DNA of 64,000 nt. Source: Comamonadaceae bacterium UBA4962 (GTDB lineage: Bacteria; Pseudomonadota; Gammaproteobacteria; Burkholderiales; Burkholderiaceae_C). The notes under the pieces were generated by a model. The model ran no database searches. It had not been told where the DNA came from and was given only the letters and a program-made list of their open reading frames with translations. The stretch is taken from positions 582,875 through 646,874 of the forward strand of contig DHAE01000007.1 in assembly GCA_002397315.1 (NCBI GenBank). The letters run 5' to 3'. Shown in pieces: positions 53,701 through 62,494 of the stretch. Within the stretch, counting starts at the first letter, position 1. Each line of letters opens with the position of its first letter. A program made the position numbers and the translations under genes.

Positions 53701-55702
53701 CCAGCGCATCGCGGATCTGCACCAGTTGGCCGTCGGCGTCGTAGGCATAGGCGGTGGTGCTGCCGTCGGGCGCCGTCTCCTGCACGAGCAGGCCCTGGCG
53801 GTCGTATTCGTAGCGCCAGGTGGCGCCGTCCGGGCCGGTGATGCGCAGCGGCTCGAACCACTGGCTGTCCCAGAGCATGCGCGTGAGGCGGCCGAGCGGA
53901 TCGACGATGCCGGTCTGCAGGCCGTTGTCGTCGTACTGGAAGGTGGTGGTGGCGCCCGACGGGCGGGAGCAGGCGAGCAGTTCGCGCCGCTCGTTCCAGG
54001 CGAGGCGCCAGGTTTCGCCCAGCGGATTGGTGTAGGCCGTGAGGTTGTGCCAGCGGTCCCACTGCCAGCGCTCCTCGCGACCGAGCTGGTCGGTGGAGCG
54101 CGTCCAGCCGCCGGCCTCATCCACCGGGCCGCCGCCGTCACTGCCGTAGGCGATGGCGTAACTTTCGCCGTCATCCGTCCAGTGCCGCAGCACGCGGCGG
54201 TCGCGCAGCGGCTCTCCGGCCGGGCCGCGTGCCCCATCCTGGCGCGGCGGGCCGCTCGCGTCGGCTTGGCTCTCCCAGGCGTAGTGGCAGGCGAAGCCGG
54301 CCGCGTCCTCCTGGCGCACCATCAGGCCATCGGCATAGGCGAAGCGCCGCACGTCGGCACGCGTGCGGTCCTGCACCCGTGCGAGCTGGCCGCCGTGGTC
54401 GTACCCGTAAGCTGCGAGCAGGCCCAGCTGTTCGCCGGGCGCCGCCTGCACGAGGTGGATCGCGGCGACACGCCGGCTCTCCGCCGGGTAGTCCAGCCGC
54501 AGCAGCCGCCCCAGGTGGTCGGCGATGCCCGAGAGCCGCCGCTCGGCGTCGTAGCGCATGCCCACCCAGTGTCCGAAGCGGTCGCGGATGCGCAGCAGCC
54601 GCAGCACGTGCGTGCCCGCCTCCCGCGGCGCGGGGCCGAACTGGTAGGCCACCTGGTCGGGTTCGGCCACTTCGTAGTGTCCGCCCGCGGTGCACCCGAG
54701 GGTGAAGCCTTCCCCCACGTTGAAGATCGCCGTGCCGGGCGCGACGTCCGGCAGGTCGATGTGCCGGCCCTGCGGGTTGACGAAGGTGATGCGCGAAGGC
54801 GGCGCACCGGCCGCCGGCCGCTCCACGTGCAGTTCGATTTCGTAGGGCACGCTCCAGCCGGTGCCGTGCACCGTGCCGTGGCGGTGGTCGTGGTTGCTGT
54901 AGAAGCGCCGCCACGCGATCGGCAGCGGGCCCGGCAGTACGAAGTCGGTGTCTTCGCTGCCATCCAGCACCTTGCCCCCGGTAGCAGGATGCACGGGGTA
55001 GCCGATCAGCGCGCGAAAGCCCCGGCCCAGCGCGTCGCCGGCCATGCCCGCCACGGCGCCCATCGCCAGGCAGCCGAGCTTGCCCAGGAAGTTGCCGCGC
55101 CCCATGGCGAGGCCCACGCCGATCTCGAGCGCCGTTTCCCACCATTCGCGGTCGTCCGCGATCTCCAGGTAAGCGGTCTTGTTGCCGCCCACGCGCACGT
55201 CGTCGGAGCCGCTCGCGATCTGCGCCGAGCACATGAGCTTGTCGCCTTTTCGGGCCGCGGGATAGGTCTCGATGAAGACGGAATCGGAGCCCTCTGCGAT
55301 GAAATTCGGGTTGGGCTCGCCGTGCTTGCTGCACACGGCCGCATCGGCCACGGCGCGCATGGCCGCGCGCCCGTTGATGCGCACCGTCGCCGCGCCGCGG
55401 ATGCCCAGGGTGCCCGTGATGTCGAGGTCCCCGATGTCCTCGGTCATCTCCTGTATCTTTTTTTCCTTGTAGTCGCTCCAGCCGGTGGCGCCTCCGATGA
55501 AGCCCGCCAGCAGGCCGCACGCGATGATCGCGCCGCACCCCATCGTGGCCACCGATACGCCGGCCGCGAGCGCCACCACCCCGGCCACCAGCAGCGTCTC
55601 GACCATGCCCGAGGCCAGTCGCAGGCCCACGCGCGCCAGCCGCGCCCATACCGAGACGTGGCCGATCTCGTCCGCCTGCCGCGCCGCCTCCATGCCTCCC
55701 AT
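50744..55702 (-). CDS. PAAR-Rhs type VI secretion effector with a GIY-YIG-like C-terminal toxin
   Basis: A 1652-residue polymorphic effector. It has prePAAR motif AARQADEIGH at 6-15 (AARxxDxxxH), a first hydrophobic region at about 30-77, and a PAAR domain with YPAARKGDK. A second hydrophobic region lies at about 190-230, then many YD/RHS repeats forming the cocoon. The core closes with DPIG (1483), 18 residues, and DPLGL (1505-1509), the self-cleavage motif. The final 143 residues carry VYHLY, YYVGI, RRQEH and RGIERAHIERYG, the pattern of GIY-YIG (URI) nucleases, so it probably cuts DNA in rival cells. The tip (50744-51175) is AT-richer than the core. GAGGAG precedes the ATG. Confidence 0.92.
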   Translation of the reverse strand: MGGMEAARQADEIGHVSVWARLARVGLRLASGMVETLLVAGVVALAAGVSVATMGCGAIIACGLLAGFIGGATGWSDYKEKKIQEMTEDIGDLDITGTLGIRGAATVRINGRAAMRAVADAAVCSKHGEPNPNFIAEGSDSVFIETYPAARKGDKLMCSAQIASGSDDVRVGGNKTAYLEIADDREWWETALEIGVGLAMGRGNFLGKLGCLAMGAVAGMAGDALGRGFRALIGYPVHPATGGKVLDGSEDTDFVLPGPLPIAWRRFYSNHDHRHGTVHGTGWSVPYEIELHVERPAAGAPPSRITFVNPQGRHIDLPDVAPGTAIFNVGEGFTLGCTAGGHYEVAEPDQVAYQFGPAPREAGTHVLRLLRIRDRFGHWVGMRYDAERRLSGIADHLGRLLRLDYPAESRRVAAIHLVQAAPGEQLGLLAAYGYDHGGQLARVQDRTRADVRRFAYADGLMVRQEDAAGFACHYAWESQADASGPPRQDGARGPAGEPLRDRRVLRHWTDDGESYAIAYGSDGGGPVDEAGGWTRSTDQLGREERWQWDRWHNLTAYTNPLGETWRLAWNERRELLACSRPSGATTTFQYDDNGLQTGIVDPLGRLTRMLWDSQWFEPLRITGPDGATWRYEYDRQGLLVQETAPDGSTTAYAYDADGQLVQIRDALGGAKTLQWNERGLLVRYTDCSGRSTRYGWDGWSQLRSVTDALGQQTQGTVDARGQLVSLRLADGSSQGFAYDAGGRLVEHTDALSRATRYGHNARGQLLWRRDAQGREIGAAHDAAHRLSALATENGGVYRFRYDDADRLVEEERLDGTRVGLEYDADGHVVAVVNHPARGDDVFHELETQAQDGTLADGPAARSPLQPRRTELLRDALGRLVEKRVGTSVLRYRYDVGGRMVEATRWRLSAAAGAGDAAQQSTLTLQHTTRFEYDTLGRIVAEHAEDAVSGQSHTLRHEHDALDNRTRTELPLVAGAAGQPGLRRSLNYLHYGSGHLHQINLGLSEEGGRGGEGTEPAMPGESPVDGMLPEAAREVHRLIADIERDALHREVLRTQGTLSTRYLLDPLDRRTGSWTRSGAGMQDATTEGWQAAWQQQVDALAQRGPSAAVGLLKQYRYDAVGELRESVHSHKGRTSWRYDATGRVEQTLRAGPGALPGAGLQGRSEEVFRYDPAGNLLDAGGTAGRIAAQAANDGAAYAAAGPGGSTGYLRDNLVRVYEDKRFAYDGFARLREKRIGRHTLQRFTWDDEDQLVAVETTRHPGTPQETRQTVEFRYDALGRRIAKQDAFGHTLFIWEGMRLIEERRGARVVSYVYEPGSYVPLARIDADGLRLDDEGHGGLVSAGGAVPASSSGDPFRSQALNPMAAPGSWAMAPAAQSDARLRASAQVSYFHTDPSGLPEEVTDASGEVRWRASYRTWGSALEERWDAVRIDGSAVVPAQQRHAREEALEQNLRLQGQYLDRETGLHYNTFRYYDPDVGRFVSPDPIGRDGGANLHAYAPNPNNWIDPLGLTHETAPGYTVYHLYEPGKVPGVDKPYYVGITEDNRFSTRRQEHINSGRLAGGATMDVAKQGVTYGEARGIERAHIERYGTNKGVIGAAYPAAGSDDFYSGRGNRNLGFDVNSATRPEARQNYFQAAYEKEGGTARRTVGRKSC

Positions 55703-55761
55703 TGGCCTGCTCCTCTATCGTGGTGTTCCGTCGGTCGCCCGCATGCCGCCGGTGCCGCTGT

Positions 55762-56196
55762 TCACGCGCGCAGCACGAAGCTGGCCAGCACCCGGTCGAC
55801 CTGGCGGTGGTGCTCGTCGGTGAAGGGCACGGGCAGCGAGAAGGTCAGGTTGAGCACCGTGCGGCCGTCGGGCAGCAGGAACAGCGACTGCACGTGGTGC
55901 ACCATGCGGCCCTGCTGCTTGTAGCTCACGGTGAACTTCGAGCCGCCGATCTTCTGCTCGGGCGCGCCGAGCATGGCCGGCTGCACCTCGCCGCGGCTGA
56001 ACTTGGCCACCTGCCGGGAAAGATCGCCCAGTTGGCGCTGCAGGAACTGCGGCGGCGTTTCGCCGGCTTCGAGCAGGTCCTTGGAGATGGCGACCGTCAT
56101 CTCGCCCGTGCCCGGCGTGGGCGCGAGCAGGTGCACAGTGCGGTCGGTGACGTGGTCCGGGGCTTCGATGTGGCCCTCGTTGAAGTGGTAGCGCAT
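55762..56196 (-). CDS. EagR-type chaperone (DcrB/DUF1795)
   Basis: A 144-residue DUF1795 protein. The family includes EagR chaperones, which shield the membrane-spanning N-terminal helices of prePAAR Rhs effectors before loading on VgrG. Family traits are visible: HIEAPDHVTDRTVHLLAP, MTVAISKDLLEAGETPPQFLQRQL, and the C-terminal FTDEHHRQVDRVLASF. It lies between vgrG (6-base gap) and rhs (59-base gap) in one apparent operon. The two hydrophobic regions of the Rhs protein are its expected clients. Confidence 0.92.
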   Translation of the reverse strand: MRYHFNEGHIEAPDHVTDRTVHLLAPTPGTGEMTVAISKDLLEAGETPPQFLQRQLGDLSRQVAKFSRGEVQPAMLGAPEQKIGGSKFTVSYKQQGRMVHHVQSLFLLPDGRTVLNLTFSLPVPFTDEHHRQVDRVLASFVLRA

Positions 56197-56202
56197 GCGG
56201 AA

Positions 56203-58722
56203 CTAGCAGTTGAGGTTGATCTTCTTGCCGAACTGGTCGAGGTCGTCCTGGAAGTTGAAGACCCCCTTGACCCCGTTGAGCACGATGGTGCCGTCCGCCT
56301 TGAGCGTGATGGAGGCCTTGCCGCACACCAGCGTGATGCTCTCGCCGGCCGCCTCGGTGATGTGCTTGCCCGCGCTCACGAACACGGTGTCGCTCTCGGC
56401 GCTCACCACCACGTTCTCCTTCGCGAGCACGTGGGCGTTGAGCGCGGTGGACGAGACGGTGACGTTCTGCTCGGCGACGAGGTTCATGTGCCCGGTCTTG
56501 GCGACCGAGGCCACGTCGCCGGACGACACGATGTTGGTCTGCCCGCCTTCGGTGACGTGCGTGAACATGCCGCTCTTGGCCAGTTGCGTGAGCTGCGCGC
56601 CGCTCGACACCGTGACGTGCTGCTGCGCGCGCACGGAGGTGCTCTGGCCCGAGCTGACGACGATCGGCTTGGGGCTGATGAGGCTCTGGCCCTCCGGGCT
56701 GACGATGGAAACGACCGGCTTGGTGATGTCGCGCGACAGGTCCATGAGGCTGCGCGCGTCGGCCATGGCGGGATCGGTGTCGGTCGGCATGGCCGTCTCC
56801 GCACCGTCGCCGCCACCGCCCGACAGCGCCGAGGCCATCTTCGCGAGCGATGCCGCACCGCCCGCGCCGCCGCCGGTGATGGCCGCGATGGCGGAACCCA
56901 GGCTGGCGATCTGAGAAGACTTGGCCTGGTTGAGCGCGCCGATCGTGGATTGCGCCGACGACACTGCCTGCCCTGCCTCCTGCATGAGCGAGGCGGTGTT
57001 GGCGAGCGTCGCGCCCATGTGCTCGAAACCGTCGGGGTTGTTCACCGACACGCGCGAGGTGAAGTCCTGGTTGTAGGTGGTGATCAGCAGGCCCTTGTCC
57101 GCGCGGATCGAGCCCCACAGGTCGGTGCGCAGCTCGAAGCCGTAGCCGCGCTGCGAGCCCGAGCCCTGGTGCATCAGGTACCCCATGTTGAGGTACGTGT
57201 TGCCGTAGGTGTTCGACAGCTCCAGGTGCTCGATGCCCTTCTGGTCCTCGAAGCGCAGCATGCTCGCGCCGCCGCCGCCCTTGCTCCAGTGCGTGAGCGT
57301 GCCGGACTGCGTCTTGTGCTGCGGCAGCTTCCAGGGCGGCATCTGCTCGGCGTTGTAGACGCGGCCGGTGATGATCGGCTGGTCCGGATCGCCGGAGAGG
57401 AAATCCACGATCACTTCCTGCCCGATGCGCGGCAGGTAGATGCTGCCGTAGTTCTGCCCGGCCCAGCCCTGCGAGACGCGGATCCAGCAACTGGACTGCT
57501 CGTCGAACTTGCCGAGCCGGTCCCAGTGGAACTGGACTTTCACGCGGCCGTACTGGTCCGGCCAGATCTCTTCGCCGGGCGGGCCCACCACCACGGCCGT
57601 CTGCGGCCCGGTGGTTTTGGGCTTGGGGCTGACGCGTGCGGGGGTATACGGGAGGCTGGTGGGCTGCGCATCGAAGGCGAAGCGCTGGAACGAGCCCTCT
57701 TCCTGCTCGGTGCCCTTGGCGCCCGGATTCACCGCGCTCACCCGGGGGTTCTCGCGGAAGTGGTATTCCACGCCGGTGATCAGGTAGGGCTGGTTCTGGT
57801 CGCCCCGCGGGTAGTTCTCGAGCGTGAACGTGTAGCCCGGTGCGATCGCGCGGTGCCGCGACTGCCCGCGCACCGTCGCCCGGCCGCTCAGGTTCTCCTG
57901 CAGCCGCACCCGCGCGTAGGCCTCGCCGTCGGCCAGTTCGGTATAGCCCCCGGGCCACTCGTAGCTCTCGTGCGCGTCGTGGCTGTGGCCGGGCGGCATC
58001 TGCCGCATGTTCGCGAGGTCGGCCTTGGGCTTCTTGAAGTCGTAGTCGTCGTTGTAGAAGCGCCCGGACTTGATCTCCTCGTGCAGCTCCCACGCGTGGA
58101 TGTTCTCGCGGTCCGCCACCGCGGATTTCTCGGGCGGATAGAACGGAATGGTGGCCGCCCCGGGCAGCGGCTGGTGCGAGGCCAGGATGTCGTCGGCCAG
58201 CGTGAGCGTGTGCTGGCCCGCGGCATGCTGGTGGTAGTAATAGATGCCCTCGTGCTCCATCAGCCGCGAGACGAACTGCAGGTCGCTCTCGTCATATTGC
58301 ACGCAATATTCCCACGTGCGGTAGCTGCGGTTGAGTTTCTTCTCCAGCGGGTATCCGTAGACGCCCAGCACTTCCTCGATGATGTCCGGCACCGTCTTGT
58401 TCTGGAAAATCCGGAAATCGCTCTTGCGCGAGGCCAGCCATACCCACGGCTGCAGCCGCAGGCGGTATCCGTAGAACCGGTGGTCCTGCCCCTGCATGCC
58501 GAAGCGCGTGACGATCCCGTCGATGTAGCGTTTGCCGCCGCCTTCGGTCTCCACCACCAGCGTCGCGTTCTTGCCCAGCAGGGCCTTGGGATCGACGTTC
58601 TTGTCCTCGCTCAGCAATTCGATGTCGAGGCAGTAGGGGCGGCTCAGTTCCTCCCGGCCCTTGAGCTCCCGGAAATGCAGGGTGTCGCCCAGTGGCGTTT
58701 GAATGGTGACGCGACGTGTCAT
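56203..58722 (-). CDS. vgrG: Type VI secretion spike protein VgrG
   Basis: The tip protein of the T6SS needle, 839 residues. The gp27-like part (about 1-370) begins VTIQTPLGDTLHFRELKGREELSRPY and contains VQYDESDLQFVSRLMEHEGIYYY. The gp5-like OB region includes DQYGRVKVQFHWDR, SCWIRVSQGWAGQNYG and GQEVIVDFLSGDPDQPIITGRVYN. A long beta-helical tail of DUF2345 type follows (about 600-839) and provides the platform for the PAAR domain. It is the first gene of the vgrG-eagR-rhs-immunity cluster. No T6SS sheath or baseplate genes lie in the window, so this is an auxiliary module. Confidence 0.96.
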   Translation of the reverse strand: MTRRVTIQTPLGDTLHFRELKGREELSRPYCLDIELLSEDKNVDPKALLGKNATLVVETEGGGKRYIDGIVTRFGMQGQDHRFYGYRLRLQPWVWLASRKSDFRIFQNKTVPDIIEEVLGVYGYPLEKKLNRSYRTWEYCVQYDESDLQFVSRLMEHEGIYYYHQHAAGQHTLTLADDILASHQPLPGAATIPFYPPEKSAVADRENIHAWELHEEIKSGRFYNDDYDFKKPKADLANMRQMPPGHSHDAHESYEWPGGYTELADGEAYARVRLQENLSGRATVRGQSRHRAIAPGYTFTLENYPRGDQNQPYLITGVEYHFRENPRVSAVNPGAKGTEQEEGSFQRFAFDAQPTSLPYTPARVSPKPKTTGPQTAVVVGPPGEEIWPDQYGRVKVQFHWDRLGKFDEQSSCWIRVSQGWAGQNYGSIYLPRIGQEVIVDFLSGDPDQPIITGRVYNAEQMPPWKLPQHKTQSGTLTHWSKGGGGASMLRFEDQKGIEHLELSNTYGNTYLNMGYLMHQGSGSQRGYGFELRTDLWGSIRADKGLLITTYNQDFTSRVSVNNPDGFEHMGATLANTASLMQEAGQAVSSAQSTIGALNQAKSSQIASLGSAIAAITGGGAGGAASLAKMASALSGGGGDGAETAMPTDTDPAMADARSLMDLSRDITKPVVSIVSPEGQSLISPKPIVVSSGQSTSVRAQQHVTVSSGAQLTQLAKSGMFTHVTEGGQTNIVSSGDVASVAKTGHMNLVAEQNVTVSSTALNAHVLAKENVVVSAESDTVFVSAGKHITEAAGESITLVCGKASITLKADGTIVLNGVKGVFNFQDDLDQFGKKINLNC

Positions 58723-59047
58723 AATGCAACCAAACGTATTAAAGGTATTATTTATTTTCGCGTTGCACGGCAGATGCCAAGCGGCGAATCATAGCCGCGA
58801 TTCAGCCATTCGCAAATCGTCATATATGCGAATTTATAAGCAACGCTATTATTGAAATACCGGCAGCCGATTTGATAAAAATCGCATCGCGTTGCTGTAC
58901 CGGCGCGAGCTGGTGCTGCCGGAAGGACGTTCATTCAACGCCAGCGGTGCTCTGGCCGAGAGCGTTCCAGGGAAGGCGGATGGCTTCGATGAAACTGCCG
59001 CCGGAAGAAGGCTGCCGCACCCTGGCGGGGATGCGGCGACGCGTCGC
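58723..59047. other. AT-rich upstream region of vgrG
   Basis: 325 bases without a credible gene between ligA and vgrG. Bases 58725-58880 are strongly AT-rich compared with flanking genes and hold the likely vgrG promoter; TAATAC on the minus strand is a possible -10 box. Short open frames here lack coding character. ligA ends at 59048 without an obvious terminator. Confidence 0.45.
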
Positions 59048-61246
59048 TCAACCGCCCTGCAGCAGTGCCAGCATGCCGGCTTCGTCGAGCACCGGCACGC
59101 CGAGTTCCAGCGCCTTCGCCAGCTTGCTGCCGGCCTCTTCCCCGGCCACCACATAGTGCGTTTTCTTGCTGACGGAGCCCGCTACCTTGGCGCCCGCGGC
59201 TTCGAGCCGCTCTTTCGCTTCTTCGCGGCCCAAGGTCGGCAGGGTGCCGGTGATGACGAAGGTACGGCCCGCCAGGGGCAGCGTGGCGCGCTCGGCGGGT
59301 GGCCCCTCTTCCCAGTGCACGCCGCAGGCCCGCAATTGCTCGACCACCTCGCGGTTGTGCGGCTGGTCGAAGAAGGTGCGGATCGCCTCGGCGACGATCG
59401 GCCCCACGTCGTTCACTTCGAGCAGTTGCTCCACGCTGGCATCCATGATGGCGTCCAGGCTGCCGAAATGGCGCGCCAGGTCCTTGGCCGTGGCCTCCCC
59501 CACGTGGCGCAGCCCCAGGCCGAACAGGAAACGCGGCAGCGTGGTCTGCTTGGATTTCTCCAGGGCGGCCAGCACGTTCTGAGCGGACTTGTCCGCCATG
59601 CGGTCCAGGCTGCTGAGTGCCGTGAGGCCCAACCGGTACAGGTCCGGCAGCGTGCGGATGACGTTGCCCTCGACGAGCTGGTCGACCAGCTTCTCGCCCA
59701 GGCCTTCGATGTCCATCGCGCGGCGCTGTGCGAAGTGCAGGATCGCCTCCTTGCGCTGCGCCGGGCAGAACAGCCCGCCGGTGCAGCGGTGGTTGGCCTC
59801 GCCCTTCTCGCGCACCACCGCGCTGCCGCAGATGGGGCACTGGCGCGGCATGCGGAAGTTGGGCACGTAGGGCGAGCGCGGCGCGGCGCGGGCGGCATCC
59901 GCACCGGGCAGGGTGCCGTCGGCGGACGAAGCCGCGTCCAGCAGCGCGTCCGATCCCTGCAGCGCGCCCGCCACGGGTGCGATGGCGGCGGGCACCGTGC
60001 CCACGACCTCGGGGATCACGTCGCCCGCGCGGCGCACGATGACCTGATCGCCCACGCGCACACCCTTCTTGCGGATCTCGAACAGGTTGTGCAGCGTGGC
60101 ATTGGTCACGGTGACGCCGCCCACGAACACGGGCGCGAGCCGCGCCACGGGCGTGAGCTTGCCGGTGCGGCCGACCTGCACGTCGATGCCCTCGACCCGC
60201 GTCACCATTTCCTGCGCCGGGTATTTGTGCGCCACCGCCCAGCGCGGCTCGCGCGTGACGAAGCCCAGCTGCTTCTGCAGCGCCAGGCTGTTGACCTTGT
60301 AGACCACGCCGTCGATGTCGTAGGGCAGCTGGTCGCGGCTCGCGCCCACCTCCTGGTGGAAAGCGACCAGCTCGGCCGCGCCCTGCGCCGTCCGCACCTG
60401 CGCGGCCACCGGGAAGCCCCATGCCTTGAGCTGCTGGAGCATCGCGAAATGGGTCGCGAAATCCGGCCCGCCATCCGCGGCGGGCGTCACGTCGCCCAGG
60501 CCGTAGGCAAAAAAGCTCAGGGGCCGCTGGGCGGCGATGTTCGAGTCCAGCTGGCGCACGGCGCCCGCGGCGGCGTTGCGCGGGTTCACGAAGGTCTTGC
60601 CGCCGGCCTCGCGCTGGCGCTCGTTGAGCTTCTCGAAATCCGCCCGCCGCATGTAGACCTCGCCCCGCACTTCCAGCACGGGCGGCACGCCCTGCTTGGC
60701 CCCCGTGGGCAGCGTGAGCGGGATCTGGCGGATGGTGCGGATGTTGTGCGTGACGTCCTCGCCCACTTCGCCGTCGCCGCGCGTGGCGGCCTGCACCAGG
60801 CGGCCGTTCTCATAGCGCAGGCTCATCGCCAGGCCGTCGAACTTGGGCTCGGCCACGTATTCGACGGGCGCCGCATCGGGCGCGAGCTTCAGTTCGCGGC
60901 GCACGCGCGCATCGAAGGTTTCCGCGCCCGAGGCCTCGGTGTCGGTTTCGGTGCGGATGCTGAGCATCGGCACCCGGTGGCGCACCGGCGTGAGACCCTC
61001 CATCACCGCACCGATCACGCGCTGCGTGGGCGAGTCCGGCGTCACCAGTTCGGGGTGCGCCGCCTCCAGCGCCTGCAGTGCCTGGAAGGCCCGGTCGTAT
61101 TCGGCATCGGGCACGGTGGGCTCGTCCAGCACGTAGTACTGGTGCGCCCACTGGTGCAACTGGGCCCGCAGCGCGTCGATGCGGCGGCCCGCATCCGCGG
61201 GATCGTCCTTGGCAGGGGCGGAGAAAAGATCGGGATGCTCGGCCAT
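59048..61246 (-). CDS. ligA: NAD-dependent DNA ligase LigA
   Basis: Replicative and repair DNA ligase, 732 residues. In order: an NMN-binding Ia domain (HQYYVLDEPTVPDAEYD), the adenylation motif KFDG with Lys135, the OB domain, a zinc finger (CPICGS and CTGGLFCPAQ), helix-hairpin-helix repeats and a C-terminal BRCT domain (about 650-732). An insertion of roughly 40 residues rich in Ala, Asp and Ser precedes the zinc finger. It lies downstream of zipA and smc, all minus strand, a common betaproteobacterial operon. Confidence 0.97.
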   Translation of the reverse strand: MAEHPDLFSAPAKDDPADAGRRIDALRAQLHQWAHQYYVLDEPTVPDAEYDRAFQALQALEAAHPELVTPDSPTQRVIGAVMEGLTPVRHRVPMLSIRTETDTEASGAETFDARVRRELKLAPDAAPVEYVAEPKFDGLAMSLRYENGRLVQAATRGDGEVGEDVTHNIRTIRQIPLTLPTGAKQGVPPVLEVRGEVYMRRADFEKLNERQREAGGKTFVNPRNAAAGAVRQLDSNIAAQRPLSFFAYGLGDVTPAADGGPDFATHFAMLQQLKAWGFPVAAQVRTAQGAAELVAFHQEVGASRDQLPYDIDGVVYKVNSLALQKQLGFVTREPRWAVAHKYPAQEMVTRVEGIDVQVGRTGKLTPVARLAPVFVGGVTVTNATLHNLFEIRKKGVRVGDQVIVRRAGDVIPEVVGTVPAAIAPVAGALQGSDALLDAASSADGTLPGADAARAAPRSPYVPNFRMPRQCPICGSAVVREKGEANHRCTGGLFCPAQRKEAILHFAQRRAMDIEGLGEKLVDQLVEGNVIRTLPDLYRLGLTALSSLDRMADKSAQNVLAALEKSKQTTLPRFLFGLGLRHVGEATAKDLARHFGSLDAIMDASVEQLLEVNDVGPIVAEAIRTFFDQPHNREVVEQLRACGVHWEEGPPAERATLPLAGRTFVITGTLPTLGREEAKERLEAAGAKVAGSVSKKTHYVVAGEEAGSKLAKALELGVPVLDEAGMLALLQGG

Positions 61247-61306
61247 GGGGAATCGTCTTTCGAAAGGGAAGGCCCGGCGGGCCGTCGCCGGGCCGCCGGA
61301 CTTTTG

Positions 61307-62428
61307 TCAGCTGAACAGCCGGCGCGCGAGCACCGAGCCGGCGGACAGTTCGCGGCTGTCGAGCTTGTCGTAGAGCAGTTCCAGATCGGCCGCGATCGGG
61401 TCCATGGTCATGGCCGGCAGCGGCGTGCCGTTCTGGTCGCACAGCACACCGTCCATCGCCTGCCCGAGGGCCGCGGCAATCTCCCTCAGGCGCGCGAAGG
61501 GCTGCTCGCTGCGGTGCACCTGCGCGACGTCCAGGCTCAGCGTGAGTTCGCGGATGGCCGACTGCTCCGGATCGTCCGACAGTGCGGCCTGGGTATCGTA
61601 GGAGAGCGTGAGCACCGGAGGAAGCCCCTGCCCAGAGGCCGGCAGCACGAGCCGCCCGGGCATGGCGCCGGCCGTGAAGCCCAGGCGCGTGGCGTTCTGC
61701 TGCAGGTAGCCCGGGCTCCACGCGGCATGGCGCGCGCGCAGGCAGAACGCCAGTTGGGCGTCGTGGTCGCTGGCGAACTGGTCCAGCTCGCGGGCGCGGC
61801 CGACCTCGTGCAGCATGTCGGGAAAATCCGGCGTGGCGTTGATCGCGTCGGCGAAGCCCTGGGCCTTGAGCACGAACTCGGAGAACTCGATCTCGTTGAG
61901 CGCGCCCACGCGGTTGGCGAGCTGCACGCCGGCCTGGAACTGCGTGTAGCGCTGCCCGGCCACGGGCATCTCCCACTGCTGGGACGCTTCGTTGAAGCCC
62001 TCGATGGCGAACGGCTTGCTGCCGGCGCGGCGCGTGGGCGGCAGCGCCGCCAGCGCCGCGTCCCCGGACACCACGTGGTCGGAACCGATCGGCGCGATCG
62101 CGTCGATCAGCGGGTCCAGCCCGCCGCGGCGCTCCGCGGGCGGCAGCGGCATCTGCAATGCATCCTGCCAGTCCACCGCGTGGCCGCCATGGTGCGCATC
62201 GGTGCCGGTCGGCGGCATGGGCATGCCTTCGGCCTGGCCGCCGACCGCGCCGGTGGGCAGATCGAAACCGGGCTCCTGCCGCACGAGGGTGTCGGCGCCG
62301 CCCTCGCCCGCTTCGGGCGGGCTGGCCCGCCGCGGCGCGTTGCGGTGCGCCGTCCAGGCGTTGTAGGCGATGACGACGGCCAGAACCACGCCACCGGCGA
62401 TGATGAGTCCGAGTTGGAAATTGCTCAT
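61307..62428 (-). CDS. zipA: Cell division protein ZipA
   Basis: FtsZ-anchoring protein of the division ring, 373 residues. An N-terminal membrane helix (about 5-23) with the tail outside is followed by a variable Pro/Ala/Gly-rich linker. The ZipA C-terminal globular domain (about 225-370) includes SIRELTLSLDVAQV-like DPEQSAIRELTLSLDVAQVH and TPLPAMTMDPIAADLELLYDKLDSREL. Sequence conservation with E. coli ZipA is low, as usual in this class; the operon position between smc and ligA supports the call. Confidence 0.88.
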   Translation of the reverse strand: MSNFQLGLIIAGGVVLAVVIAYNAWTAHRNAPRRASPPEAGEGGADTLVRQEPGFDLPTGAVGGQAEGMPMPPTGTDAHHGGHAVDWQDALQMPLPPAERRGGLDPLIDAIAPIGSDHVVSGDAALAALPPTRRAGSKPFAIEGFNEASQQWEMPVAGQRYTQFQAGVQLANRVGALNEIEFSEFVLKAQGFADAINATPDFPDMLHEVGRARELDQFASDHDAQLAFCLRARHAAWSPGYLQQNATRLGFTAGAMPGRLVLPASGQGLPPVLTLSYDTQAALSDDPEQSAIRELTLSLDVAQVHRSEQPFARLREIAAALGQAMDGVLCDQNGTPLPAMTMDPIAADLELLYDKLDSRELSAGSVLARRLFS

Positions 62429-62494
62429 GGTGAGAGTGAAACGGTGTAGGGCGATGGCCGGTTGCGCTGCATCATGCGGACCTGCTGTAGGACG

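Noticed and set aside
51698..55924. Plus-strand open frame of 1408 codons opposite rhs
   Set aside because: Antisense shadow produced by high GC in the Rhs core; no motifs.
55702..58794. Plus-strand open frame of 1030 codons opposite eagR and vgrG
   Set aside because: Antisense shadow; both opposing genes have full family motifs and proper starts.
58752..58934. Small open frame in the vgrG-ligA gap
   Set aside because: No ribosome site, no conserved features, and the region looks like promoter DNA.
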